Origin: Hippophae tibetana
Taxonomy: Eukaryota > Streptophyta > Magnoliopsida > Rosales > Elaeagnaceae
Length of the DNA: 64,000 nucleotides
NCBI GenBank assembly: GCA_037013495.1
Contig: CM072805.1
Coordinates: 36,621,169 to 36,685,168, forward strand
Reading direction: 5' to 3'
Shown: positions 1 to 10,500 of the stretch, in pieces
Layout of the letters: each line of letters begins with the position of its first letter
Numbering within the stretch: the stretch's first letter is position 1
Position numbers and translations under genes: made by a program
The notes under the pieces: model-generated
The model's input: the letters and a program-made list of their open reading frames with translations, nothing else
Told to the model about the DNA's origin: nothing
Database searches by the model: none

Positions 1-500
1 TCAAGGAATAATAAAATTAGAAATAGAAGATATCTAATTATGTTTTTAACAGAAAATAAAAAAAAGTAAAAAAAAAATTGAAAAATTTTAAAAAGTAAAA
101 TTAAACCTTAAAAAAATAGATGAATTTAAAGATACATCATTTACATATTTAAAAAAAATATTTTCATTAAAATATATAATTTATTATATAATAAATAATA
201 AAAAATATAAGCATTGTTATCTCAAATGTAAAAAGAAATATATAATATATTATTAATTGATAAAAAAAATATTAAATAAATTATCCAAAATTTTCTATAA
301 AAATACATTTATTTGTGATTGTGATATAATTATAATATATAAAAATGATTTAATTCTACAAGTCATACATGAAATCAATATTAATTGCAAAATTATAAGT
401 TAATATATTTTTCTTGCAGGCTGCTTTTAGAAAATATGTTCCTGAAAAAAAGGTAGTTAATGCTTAGAAATTGACGTGAAGAGCTGTAGCAGGAAGAAAG
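1..500. other. AT-rich spacer
   Basis: Very AT-rich sequence with no open frame of note, no recognisable repeat and no RNA gene that I can see. It lies downstream of the minus-strand MIR169 hairpins, so it may include the 3' end of their primary transcript. Confidence 0.5.
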
Positions 501-658
501 GCTGGCATGAGAGAAGAAAGTCTGTGAGCTTAGCCAAGGAGACTGCCATGGCTAAATAAGAGTTGTTATAAGCATATGAAATAATCATTTTGTAAATATT
601 TCTTGGAGTACCAGGAAAGTCATCCTTGGCTAACAAACCATGACTCTCTTCTTCGTGC
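501..658 (-). ncRNA. MIR169: miR169-family precursor hairpin (copy A)
   Basis: On the minus strand a 21-nt segment at 612-632 contains the core AGCCAAGGATGACTT, which is the miR169 core. It ends TTCCTG where the commonest isoform has TGCCTG. About 60 nt further along the transcript, at 529-549, lies the partner strand with the core CAGTCTCCTTGGCTA, the known miR169 star pattern. The two arms pair almost completely (TTAGCCAAGGA against itself, one bulged T, then GACT and TGG pairing). Flanks continue to pair outward to about 501 and 658. The loop is about 563-600. miR169 guides cleavage of NF-YA (CCAAT-binding factor) mRNAs, with roles in stress, nodulation and flowering. A second hairpin lies about 90 nt upstream in the same orientation, so one primary transcript may carry both. 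Confidence 0.87.
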
Positions 659-710
659 AAGTGACTCTCTCTTCCTCACTTTATTATATCAATAACGGAT
701 CAAGCCTAAG

Positions 711-865
711 ACGAGAAATATAATATTAGAGCCCGTCAATTAGCCAAGGTGACCACCTGTGACCTAAATAAAAATTCTGAAAAATTGTATTATATACACC
801 CTTAAGTAGTGGCAGAGGCAAGTCATCCTTGCTTTCAAAGAAGACCCTTATTTTCGTCTTAAAAC
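711..865 (-). ncRNA. MIR169: miR169-like precursor hairpin (copy B, diverged)
   Basis: A second minus-strand hairpin. The mature-like arm at 814-834 contains GCAAGGATGACTTGCCT, matching the miR169 3' part including the usual TTGCCT. It lacks one C of the normal AGCCAAGG start, so it reads AAGCAAGG. The opposite arm at about 741-762 (GGTCACCTTGGCTAAT core) pairs with it and still carries the full CCTTGGCT complement. The loop is about 765-808, and outer stems pair to about 711 and 860 (GACGA on both sides). It is a tandem relative of copy A. The missing C changes the 5' seed, so target choice may differ or the copy may be decaying. A functional product is less certain than for copy A. Confidence 0.7.
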
Positions 866-1299
866 TAGATCTTTTCTCTTTGTTATTGATCTTCTCCCTA
901 AACATTGAGGTGGAGTGATCTATATTTATAACCAACAAATGAATTATAAAGATATCATGATTTAATTGCATGACATCGTATATATTTCGTAGATATGTTA
1001 AGTATTTTCTTTTAAGACATTGAGTATCTAAATTTTGGGATTCGTATCAAATGTTTATTTTTTTAATTTTTTTTAAAGTTTTACTAATTTAAAGTCTCAA
1101 ACATTCACCCTTATTTCATGTTGTATTTTAATTTTATAAAAAATGAATAATCTACTTAACATATTTTTATAATATTATTATATATTATAAATATAGAATA
1201 ATAAATAATTTTTTTATTATATATATCAAATAATTATACAATTTATTATAATTTTATATATATATATATATACGAGATTGACTGTTTCTTTGACTTTTC

Positions 1300-1400
1300 A
1301 ACTCTTTACACCATTTGACCAAATTTGTCTGTCTTTTTCCTTATCTTTTACCCCAATAATTTGCGCCATTCGCAGGACCATAACGGCGCCAATATCAACA
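1300..1400 (-). promoter_or_regulatory. possible promoter zone for the MIR169 cluster
   Basis: A less AT-rich island about 450-550 bp upstream, on the minus strand, of the hairpins. It contains two CCAAT motifs on the plus strand (about 1352-1358 and 1384-1390) and is flanked downstream by a (TA)n tract at about 1255-1272 that could act as a TATA region. This is inferred from position and composition only. Confidence 0.25.
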
Positions 1401-2950
1401 ATCCCTTAATTCATTGAGAATCATTTCTAAAGTCAAAAAATAAATAGAAAATTAAATAAATACTAAAAGCTGAATTACATATCTTAGATTTAAAATCGAT
1501 AAAATTAATAGGGAAAAAAAATGACATGTACGAAGATACTTTGTTTAAAATTTAAGGATTGTTTAATTTTTTATTTAAAAAATAAATTCTAAGTTCATTT
1601 ATTTATAAAAAGGATACAAATAAATTTAAAACTAAATTTTCATCAAATCTTTTATTAAATATAAAACTAAATTTTCACCAAATATTTTATTAAATATAAT
1701 GAAATATTACTTGATACATATATATTTTTATTTTCCGTTAGACATAGATATCTAATAAATTAATTTTTAATTAAAAAATTAATCAAAATTTTAATAAATC
1801 TTTCCATATAACTTAAATTAATTTTTCATTATATAATGTGTGACTTTGGATATAATACAATAAAAAAATTTATTTAATTTAAAAAATTAATTAATTTTTT
1901 TAATTAAATATTAATATTTTAAATATATATATTTTTAAAAATATAAACATATATATGCTATTCTATTATATTTAATAAAAAATAGAATAAAAATTAACTT
2001 TATTTTTATTTAACACAATTTTTAGTAACAAAAAAGCTCTTTAATAACACATCTGTCAGATTTAAAAATATTTTTTAAAAACAAAAAATTTAAATAACAT
2101 ATTTGAGTTAAATAAAATTTCATAGTGAAAAACATGTATTTTAAGTGAACACGGAATGAATACATGTTTAAAACACATCTAATGTAAAGCGTACTTCAGT
2201 AAGAGAGCTCATTAGTAAGTTTTTGTATTATATTTGCATTATATTCATGCATATAGATTAATAAAAAATAATTTTAATTTTTGATCAATTTTCAAACTAA
2301 GGCGAAATACTTGTATTTTTAACTAAAAATTACTATATATAAATAATTTTTTTTTCGTATAATAATAAATTAAAAATACTTTCTTATATAATAAAATTTT
2401 ATTATTATATATATATATATATTATTACTATTTTCATAATATAATAGTATATAATAAAAGTAATTACTAGTTATATTTAATTTAACTTTTTATTGTGATT
2501 AAAATATCAAGATTTTTCATTTATAGATTAATACAAATAAATAATTTTTTTAATATATATAAAATGACTTTTTAAGAAGCAATAATAACTAATATAATTT
2601 AAACTTTAAAAAAATTAGAGAGTTGAGTCTTATTTATCAAATCATTAAGTAAATCATGTTAAAATTGAATTCATTTTAATATTAACATGTAATTTATATT
2701 CAATTATGATATATTTATATTAAACTTACTATTAATATTTTTATATTATTATGAAAATTAAATAATATTTAATACTTTTTATTAAAAATATATATCCTAT
2801 TAACATATTTTCAAAAATAAATGAATAATACATGTATTTATATAATTTTGTATTTTTATATCAATTTTTGTATAAAAAGAAACATATTATATTCATACAT
2901 GTTTGAATAACATTTCTCACGTATTTGACTAATCATTATTACAATTTATC
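1401..2950. other. AT-rich spacer
   Basis: About 1.5 kb of AT-rich intergenic DNA with only short random open frames. I see no gene, RNA or bounded repeat in it. Confidence 0.5.
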
Positions 2951-2959
2951 AAATAAATT

Positions 2960-3535
2960 GAATAATTTACCAAAATCAAGGAATTCGATTTGATACTTTA
3001 GATTAGATCAATTTTGAAGTTATAGTGAGATCATTTGAATTAAAAATATACAATTTGTCATATTTAAATAAGATTTAGATAGATTTTATAATCAATTATG
3101 ATCTAATCAAATTTAATTTATTATTATTAAAATTATAAATAAAAACATATTTATTTTTATAATTTATTATATTTAAATATTATTTATAGAATAATAACAT
3201 TATATATTTTAATGTCACCAAACATAATTTTATTCGTGTAATTATTTTAGTTGTGATTATAAATAATAAATTTTACTAAAGATTACAAATTTAAAATAAA
3301 ATTTTATATGTACACAGTATTTATTTATGATAATAATTCATATATGAGTTCGAAACTCAATATATGATATTATTCGATATGAAAAATTTAAATATAAATT
3401 AATTTGAATTAATTTTATCATTAGATCAATTTTATATTGAAATTTTTTAAATTCAATTCTAATCGAATTAGATTCAAATAAATAAAAAATAAATAATTTT
3501 GATTCACTATTTACTCTTAACACCACTTGAATAAC
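2960..3535. mobile_element. old hAT-like MITE, related to the copy at 13.35-13.91 kb
   Basis: This stretch follows the same order of segments as 13350-13907: GATTAGAT-rich start, a central TATATTTAAATATTAT block, a TTTTAGTTGTGA-TATAAATAATAA block, and an end rich in TCAATT/AATCGAATT. It ends near a degenerate TTACTC where the other copy has ACTCACCC. Terminal repeats are badly worn, so the bounds are approximate. Confidence 0.45.
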
Positions 3536-3539
3536 TTTT

Positions 3540-4140
3540 TATATATAAACTTTTTTTTTTTACAAAACAGACAAAAGAATGAAAGCCATTTCCCCTTTGT
3601 TTCATTCGATTTTATAAACACATCAACCAAATACCAATAAAAAATATAATAGATATTTGTATCTAATAATAAAAAGAATAAAAAATAATATATTTAATAA
3701 TTAAAAGTTATAATTTTAAAAAAATAATCTATATGTTAAAAAGATTAAAATAACTATACATTTAATCTTCACTTAGTTCAATAAAAAATATATTATTGAG
3801 ACATCATTATTTTTTATTTAAAATTTAACTTTTAATTAATTGCTACCTATTTATACCATTTTACCTTTGATAAACTCGCCTAAGTTAATGGAATATTGGG
3901 CCAGCAAGTTGACAGGCAACATCACAAATCTACAACGTCAAGTTGACATAAATTCTACTTATATTCCACAAAATCTTCATATATACATACCCTTTATGTG
4001 TAAAATCCTCGAAGGTATATACGTTTTACGGGTATGTATTCATAACTTTTGATGGATGTATCTAGAATTGCTATCTAAGTTTTGAGTTTAGTTGGCCGAA
4101 TTACCAAAGCCATCTATTTATATCCTAATTCCCGAATAAA
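3540..4140. other. spacer upstream of the CDC20 gene
   Basis: AT-rich spacer ending in the 5' flank of the CDC20 gene. Short open frames here have no recognisable product. Confidence 0.45.
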
Positions 4141-4164
4141 ACGACTTACGCCGACATTGTCATA

Positions 4165-4215
4165 CAATTACAACGGTCGAGTCTCTGCATTAAGTACCCG
4201 TTTTGGCGCGAAGCA
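4165..4215 (+). promoter_or_regulatory. cell-cycle promoter motifs of the CDC20 gene (MSA-like and E2F-like)
   Basis: CAACGGTC at 4171-4178 matches the core of the mitosis-specific activator (MSA) element bound by three-repeat MYB factors. TTTTGGCGCGAA at 4201-4212 matches the E2F consensus TTTSSCGC in an extended form. Both lie 65-110 bp before the start codon. Together they fit transcription in dividing cells peaking around S-G2/M, which is known for plant CDC20 genes. The assignment is by motif only. Confidence 0.6.
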
Positions 4216-4279
4216 CCCAAGTTGAACGAAGTCTTTCTTCTTTCCTTCATTATTTCTCGAGGAGAAAGAAAGATCAAAC

Positions 4280-7010
4280 ATGTGGGAACTTCATTCAGAT
4301 TGGTTATCGCCTACTCGCCTCGTCAGCAATCCCACCACCCAATATGATTTTCCGGTACACCAATTAATTCAATTAATATACTCTTTTAATTCTTTACAAT
4401 GTTAATATCACTTTCTTTAATTCAACGTTTTTAATTCTTGCAATATTCTCGTTGATTTTCTTTCCTGCATTGATTCACAGGGTGATCGGTTTATACCAAA
4501 CAGGAGTTTGATGGATCTTGATCAAGCCCACAGTCTATTGACAAACAAAACGAAACCACAACTTAATTCCACGTTCGGTGTATGTTACTATTCTCTTCTT
4601 CGTCTAGATTTTTTTTCTGCGATCTAGGGAAATCTCATGTGTTTGTTCTATACTTAAAATTACTTACTTGGTTTTCTATTCCTGGGTTCGTTTTCATTTG
4701 AAATTCATAGTTTTGGCTGTTTGTTTCATTTGAAGTAGTCTTTTGAAAATTTATTTAAATATTTTCCTGGTTTTTCTTGTATTCTTATCTATGGTTGATG
4801 TGCAAACTATCTTTTGAATTCTCTTGTTGGGTATCCGAGTTCTTGGGTTTTCTGAGTTGTGGAAAGAAGAATTTACTGTAAAAAAAAAACCCTTGTATAA
4901 ATGTTTAGGAAATTAGTTAATGTAGTTTAAGTTATCGTTTTTTTCTTGAGACAGGAGTCATATAGACGACAATTGAAGGAACAACTATCCTTGGATTCAG
5001 AAGGGAAACCTTTTAAGATGTTGGTTTTCAGAGGAAGCCCAAAATCAAGTAGAAAGTCTATTCGTCTTGTAGATGAGATGCGAAGGTGTGATTCTGACGA
5101 AGTAATTAACAAGTCTCAGGTTCGAAGTCTACCGAAGGTGCTAGACCCTTTCTATTTAATGATCTTTTAGTAGTCACTTTTATATTTCTTCTTCTACTTT
5201 TAATCATCTGCAGATCTTATGTCACTTGTTCTGTATTAATTCATTCAAATTATAAGGCGCATATATATGATTTTGTTTTGATCAGAGGGAAGCTAGGATT
5301 CTAGATGCACCAGACCTAAAAGACGACTTTTACATGAACATCATAGATTGGGGAAAGAACAATATTATTGCTGTTGCCCTGGGCTCAAATTTATACTTGT
5401 GGAACGCTGATACCTCAAATGTACATAAGCTATTGAAAGCTCGTGATAATGATTATCCTACAGCTGTAACCTGGTCTCAGGATTCTAAGTTCATAGCAGT
5501 TGGATTTGAGAGCTCCAAAATTCAGCTTTGGAATGCTGAGACTTCCAAACTTGTAACTAAAGCTCTCTGCCTTCCTTTTTTATTTCCTTATCATCTTTAA
5601 TGAAATTCTTTAATTTATATGCTTAAGACTGTTTTGTTATATGTGAAATAGGTTAGAAGCCTAGAAGGACATGATGGCAGGGTGGTAAGCATTGCATGGA
5701 ACGGTCACATACTAACATCAGGAAGCCAAGACAAGTCCATCGTTAATCATGATGGTAAATGATCTTATGTTCTTATTAATTTATGGTATCCTCAGCTACA
5801 TTCCTGATTCTTTTTCAATTGATGATGAGACTAGATATATAAATTTCATCTTTTCATTGGCAGTTAGGGCAGCAAACAATTTGGTCTCTCGGATAAATGC
5901 ACATACTGAAACAGTCTGCAGTTTGAAATGGTCGGAAAGAGGCAATCTATTGGCAAGTGGTGGCAATGATAATCTGATGTACATCTGGGAACCTTCCAAG
6001 ATGAGCTCATCAAATTACTTATATCGTTTTAAGGGTCATCGTGCAGCTGTGAAAGCAATGGCATGGTGTCCATATCAATCTCATATTCTTGCCTCTGGTG
6101 GAGGCACTACTGATGGCTATATAAAATTGTGGAATACACAAAAGGGTAATTGTATTAATAGCCTGTCTACCAAAGCTCAGGCAAGTCACACAATTAAAGC
6201 TTTCATAAACTTATGTTTATTCTCACTACTTGATAAATTATTATATGATATGGTTTATGATTTCAGATATGTGGACTAGAGTGGAACAGACACCATAAGG
6301 AAATATTGAGTGGCCATGGCTATAGTACGAGTTCTAATGAGCTGAAGGATCAACTATGCTTGTGGAAATATCCTTCCATGACTAAAATGGGAGACTTGAA
6401 AAGCCATGCATCCAGAGTCCTCCATCTATCACAGGTTTGGATGATTCCCATAAATTAACATCAAAAGTTATAATTAATAATGTGAAGTGACATAAAAGTC
6501 TATTAGATTAAATGATTGTTATGATTTGGTTTTTTAAATTTGAATTGTATCATTTAATCTATTTTGATTTTAAAAAAATGGTACAATTATAAATAAATTA
6601 TACTATTTTAATATTTTTTCTATTAAAATATTTATTTTTCTATAATGTAATTAAAACATAATAAGGTTGAAAGTGAAATTTAAGATGAATTTTTCTAAGA
6701 AAAAAATAATAATAACATTCTAACATAAAATTATTTAAATGATACCGCTTATAATCTAAAGTTAAACTATACAAATGATCAAAACTAAGGGACTTTTGAG
6801 GCAATTTTCTCTATTTAATATTATAACTTCGAATTTTGTTTGTTTGTTTTTGCTGAATTGTTGTAGAGTCCTGATGGATTAACAGTGGTATCAGCTGGGG
6901 CTGATCAGACTCTACGCTTTTGGGAAGTCTTTGGACCACCTGGTGATGACAATTCAAGGCTTTCGGGTTTGGACAGCTTGCTGTCGTTCAAGTCTTCCTC
7001 CATAAGATGA
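4280..7010 (+). CDS. CDC20: CDC20-type WD40 activator of the anaphase-promoting complex
   Basis: Eight exons: 4280-4354, 4481-4579, 4955-5137, 5286-5552, 5652-5754, 5864-6180, 6267-6434 and 6867-7010. They give an unbroken 451-residue protein, close to the usual plant CDC20 length of about 450. Family marks: a C-box DRFIPNR at residues 27-33, a KMLVFR motif near 79-84 equivalent to the conserved post-C-box element, [11 protein letters not shown] before the propeller, seven WD40 blades ([25 protein letters not shown] are typical) and the C-terminal Ile-Arg tail that docks on the APC/C. It recruits cyclins and other substrates to the APC/C for ubiquitination at mitosis. The intron after exon 6 starts with GC rather than GT (AG|GCAAGT). 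The other introns are GT-AG. The start is the first ATG of the frame, and the extreme N-terminus is short and variable in the family. Convergent with the Fe-SOD gene. Confidence 0.93.
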
Positions 7011-7541
7011 TAGGAGAGCCATAACCCAAGTCTTTTGTAAAGGCGTTTCTTTTTGTTTAGACTCTAAACAAGCGAGGGGAGAACTTTGTAGTCGAAGATT
7101 ACCAAAACTTTATTTAGTTCTTGTGCAGCTTTTTATGTTAGTAAAACTCATATGGCAGCTTATATTATGTAATATACATGCGAGAATAATTTTGACAAAT
7201 TATTGGTTAGTCTGGACCAGGAACATGAAACATGAAACAGAGGTTATCCATCTAACCTGGAAGCTGAATTTACCATCTCCTTCCTTCGCAACTGCAGTGA
7301 CACAAATTACTTTATTCTTTAAGTTTTTATTTCAAAACTTTTTACTTTTACAGAGAAAACACACAGGTATAACATAATCCTTAGTTTAAGACTTTTGAGT
7401 TGCACAATTTAGCTGTCTTCTATGTCAAAATGGCCATCTACGTGCACTACAAAACAAATCGAAATCCATTCAACAGTACAAGTTTATGTTTCATCAAGAG
7501 TTTTGACAACCAATTCCATACAGATTTATCCTAATTTTTTT
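7011..7541. other. convergent 3' flanks of CDC20 and Fe-SOD
   Basis: The 530 bp between two converging stop codons should hold both 3' UTRs and poly(A) sites. An open frame at 7123-7377 is chance within it. Confidence 0.55.
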
Positions 7542-10152
7542 CTATTTTTCGGCAAGTTGAGCCTTTGCAGTTTCAAGCCTAGAACTGACTGCTTCCCATG
7601 AGATAAGCTTGTCTACAAAGACTGAAATGTAGTCAGGCCGGCGATTCTGCAGAATGACAGTATATAACCATTGAGTACTTAAGCAACAAGCAATATGCGT
7701 GTAAAAACAAAAGGCAGATGTTGCTCACCTGAAAGTCAAGGTAGTAAGCATGCTGTTGAGTAAGGCGGGGAAGGAAGAGTATAATTAGTAAAACTTTCAA
7801 CCAAACAATTATTTAAAAAATTTCATAAAAAGAAAAAAATATTAAAAAAAATTAATTCAGATGAACAAGAAAAATTGCAGTCAGTAAAGCATTAGTAACA
7901 TCAATTACCTCCCAGACATCAATGGTAAGGAGTGGCTGCAAGAAATCAATGACAAATATCATTAGACTTTTGAACTATACGTAAACCTGAATTATAAGGT
8001 TTAGGGTCACGATACTTACATAGTAGTCATAAACAAGGGGATTCACAGCATTTGGAGTCTTCACTATTAAAAGCTTTTTATCAGTAGGATTAACTGCATT
8101 TGCACCATTAAGTTAATTGCTTTATCCAGATTGAAATAGAACAATTTATATAAGCAAAATGTAATCATCTACTAATACGAAAGCGCATTTAGTTTTATGA
8201 CTCACATGCAAGCCAAGCCCAACCGGAACCAAATTGTGTGGCTGCTGCAGTCTTGAACTCTTGAACAAATTTCTCAAAAGACTCAAAATCTCTTTCAATT
8301 AATTGTAGAAGCTCACCAGATGGCTTTCCTCCACCACCTGGTTTCATAGACTCCCAAAAGAAATCATGGTTCCAGATCTGCAAGCAGACAGAAATATAGT
8401 TGGGTATAATCCTAATGGTCAAGTAACCAAAAGTAAAATGGTCATCTACATGTCGGAGCATGCTTCACATATTATCTGTCAATAAGCAAACAAAAGAACA
8501 TTGTGCCAGAAGAATCAAATGGACTTTATAAAGTTTTATTTAACAATGATTAAAACAAAAATTGAATGGTAGCTATAGGTCACTAGACAAATCCAACACT
8601 TCGGGTTCTATGTACTTGGCATTAATCTTAAATTGTAGCATTGTAATGTAATATATAGTCTTTAACATAAATTTCCTAATCCACCTAAATTACAATGCAA
8701 TTTGGGGAATAGCGTACCTGTCCTGCATTGTTGAAAGTTGGAAGAATATCCCCCTTGTTGTAAGAAGCAACTACAACATCTTCCAAAGACTTAGAATCTA
8801 ACTCTGTGCCTACAATTTGTTTGTTTAGGTTATCCACATATGCCCTGTGGTGCTTCCCCCAATGAAACTCCAGGGTCGACTTGCTCATATGTGGCTCCAA
8901 AGCATCCTGTCACGGACATTAATATTATACTTTTTAGAAAGAAAAAAAATTGAACCTACAAGAGTGTATTATGACAAAGAAGAATAATGTTACAAATTCC
9001 ACTTGCATTGCTCAACTTGCTCAGCATTGACGTAATAATATTGACTTTCTCTAAAAATGGTTTCCATTCTAGTATTCTGGTACAAGATTTGGAAAGCTTT
9101 GAATTTTTTAAACAAAAGATTGCCTTATTCTTTTTGAGTAAATCAAACAATTGCCTGGCTTTTAGGGTTAATGGGTTAAAACTCAATAGGCAATCAGAAG
9201 TGTGATAATAAGTAGGGGCAGATCGATATATAAATGAGGAGGGATACATGCACAAACTTAATTCTAGATAAATAAAATTTTAAGTATAATATTTATGAAT
9301 TTATAGACGTACAAAATATAATTATGTCTCAAATATAATTATGTCCCAGTTAGATCTTAAATTTTAACCTAACTTATTACAAACTTACTAATTTACACAT
9401 ATTTTCGTATACATATAACATTTTTTATAATTAAAAAACAATCGGTAAACCAAGAGTACCTAATATAATATCTTACTACATATAATATGTCAGATACAAA
9501 TCCTAAATCCGCTGTTTACAATAAACCTTGAGTTTTTGCATATCAATCACATAAGGCATAAAACTGCAAAAATCGATTTCTTTGCTCTTTTCGAATCAAA
9601 GCACACACTTTTTCCTCGATAAAATACAATAGAAGTGATAAATAGAGAAATCTTGTACTAACCAGGGGATATGGAGGAGGCTTTAAGTCAAATTTGGCTG
9701 TAACTTTACAGAGTCCAGCCTTCCTTGCACATCGATTCTGCCAACATTAAAATTGAGAGAGAGTGTATACAAAGACCAAGATGGCATCTTGATAATTCAT
9801 TTAATTTCTAAATTATCGTTTGATATTATCTCATAGAACAAACGCAACGATATCATTTTGTGTTGACAGTAGAAACACAGAAGTGGGTAGTAAAATAAAG
9901 CCAAAAACCTATGCAGATGTACCTCTTTCTTTGAAAATTGCAAGCTACGAGCTGAACCCAGATCCACACGAAGCCCTATCGATTAAATTTAAACCAAAAA
10001 TTGTTGTCTCATCAAGCCAAGTCAAACATAAATAAAAGAAGACCTGAGAAGGATCGAGGAGCTAAACCTTGCCATGATGGACCAAGTGAGCAAGTTAGCG
10101 ACTTGGGGTTGGCAGATGTTGCCGTTGCCATTGGTACTACGGGAGTCGCCAT
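7542..10152 (-). CDS. FSD: plastid iron superoxide dismutase
   Basis: Eight exons in transcript order: 10152-10044, 9737-9663, 8906-8718, 8377-8206, 8093-8020, 7935-7909, 7752-7729 and 7646-7542. The product converts superoxide to peroxide and oxygen in the chloroplast. Iron-ligand motifs are all visible: FHWGKHH, WNHDFFW, and DVWE-H split over two exons. FNNAGQ carries the active-site Gln typical of Fe-SOD, with Gly where Ala is usual. The protein ends [15 protein letters not shown]. The first exon is Ser/Ala/Pro-rich like a transit peptide. Exon 7 is a 24-nt microexon. Two oddities: exon 1 ends in phase 1 while exon 2 reads from phase 0, so the first junction is unresolved; and the exon 5 acceptor seems shifted, dropping about ten residues found in relatives. 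The sequence is closest in feel to FSD1. Catalytic core intact; expression of a functional full-length precursor is uncertain. Confidence 0.88.
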
Positions 10153-10500
10153 GGCTCACACTGTTGACTGCTGGAGCTCAAAAAGTGACGAAAATGATAA
10201 GGTTTAGCCCTTGCAACCTTGTTAAGGTAAGGGCCTCAGGTACTTGAAGGGGTAATTTTGGTTTTCAACTTTGCCTTTTAGTATTTTGTATCCCTTCTAC
10301 TTTCTACACTCTTCTTCTGAAATTTTTGCGCGATTGCACCAATGCCATTGGTTAGATTATCAGTGGATGGATCATTATTCTAATCCAGGTTCATGACCCA
10401 GAAGACAAGAGCCACGTAAAATAATAATAAAAAATTGAACATTTTTTCTTTTGAAAACCATTGTGTCTCTCAAAGTGCCCAAATAGGACAAATACACAAT
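10153..10500 (-). promoter_or_regulatory. 5' flank of the Fe-SOD gene
   Basis: The sequence just upstream of the Fe-SOD start codon should contain its promoter and 5' UTR. I could not pick a convincing TATA box. Confidence 0.3.

Noticed and set aside
457-971. Small minus-strand open frames of 67 and 81 codons
   Set aside because: They overlap two miR169 hairpins and show no protein family features. The shared KDD-containing piece arises from translating the related miRNA arms.
5101-5137. An earlier donor at AAGTCTCAG|GTTCGA for CDC20 exon 3
   Set aside because: It also keeps frame, but the donor six codons later retains VRSLPK, which aligns with the conserved residues before LDAPD. It remains a possible alternative site.
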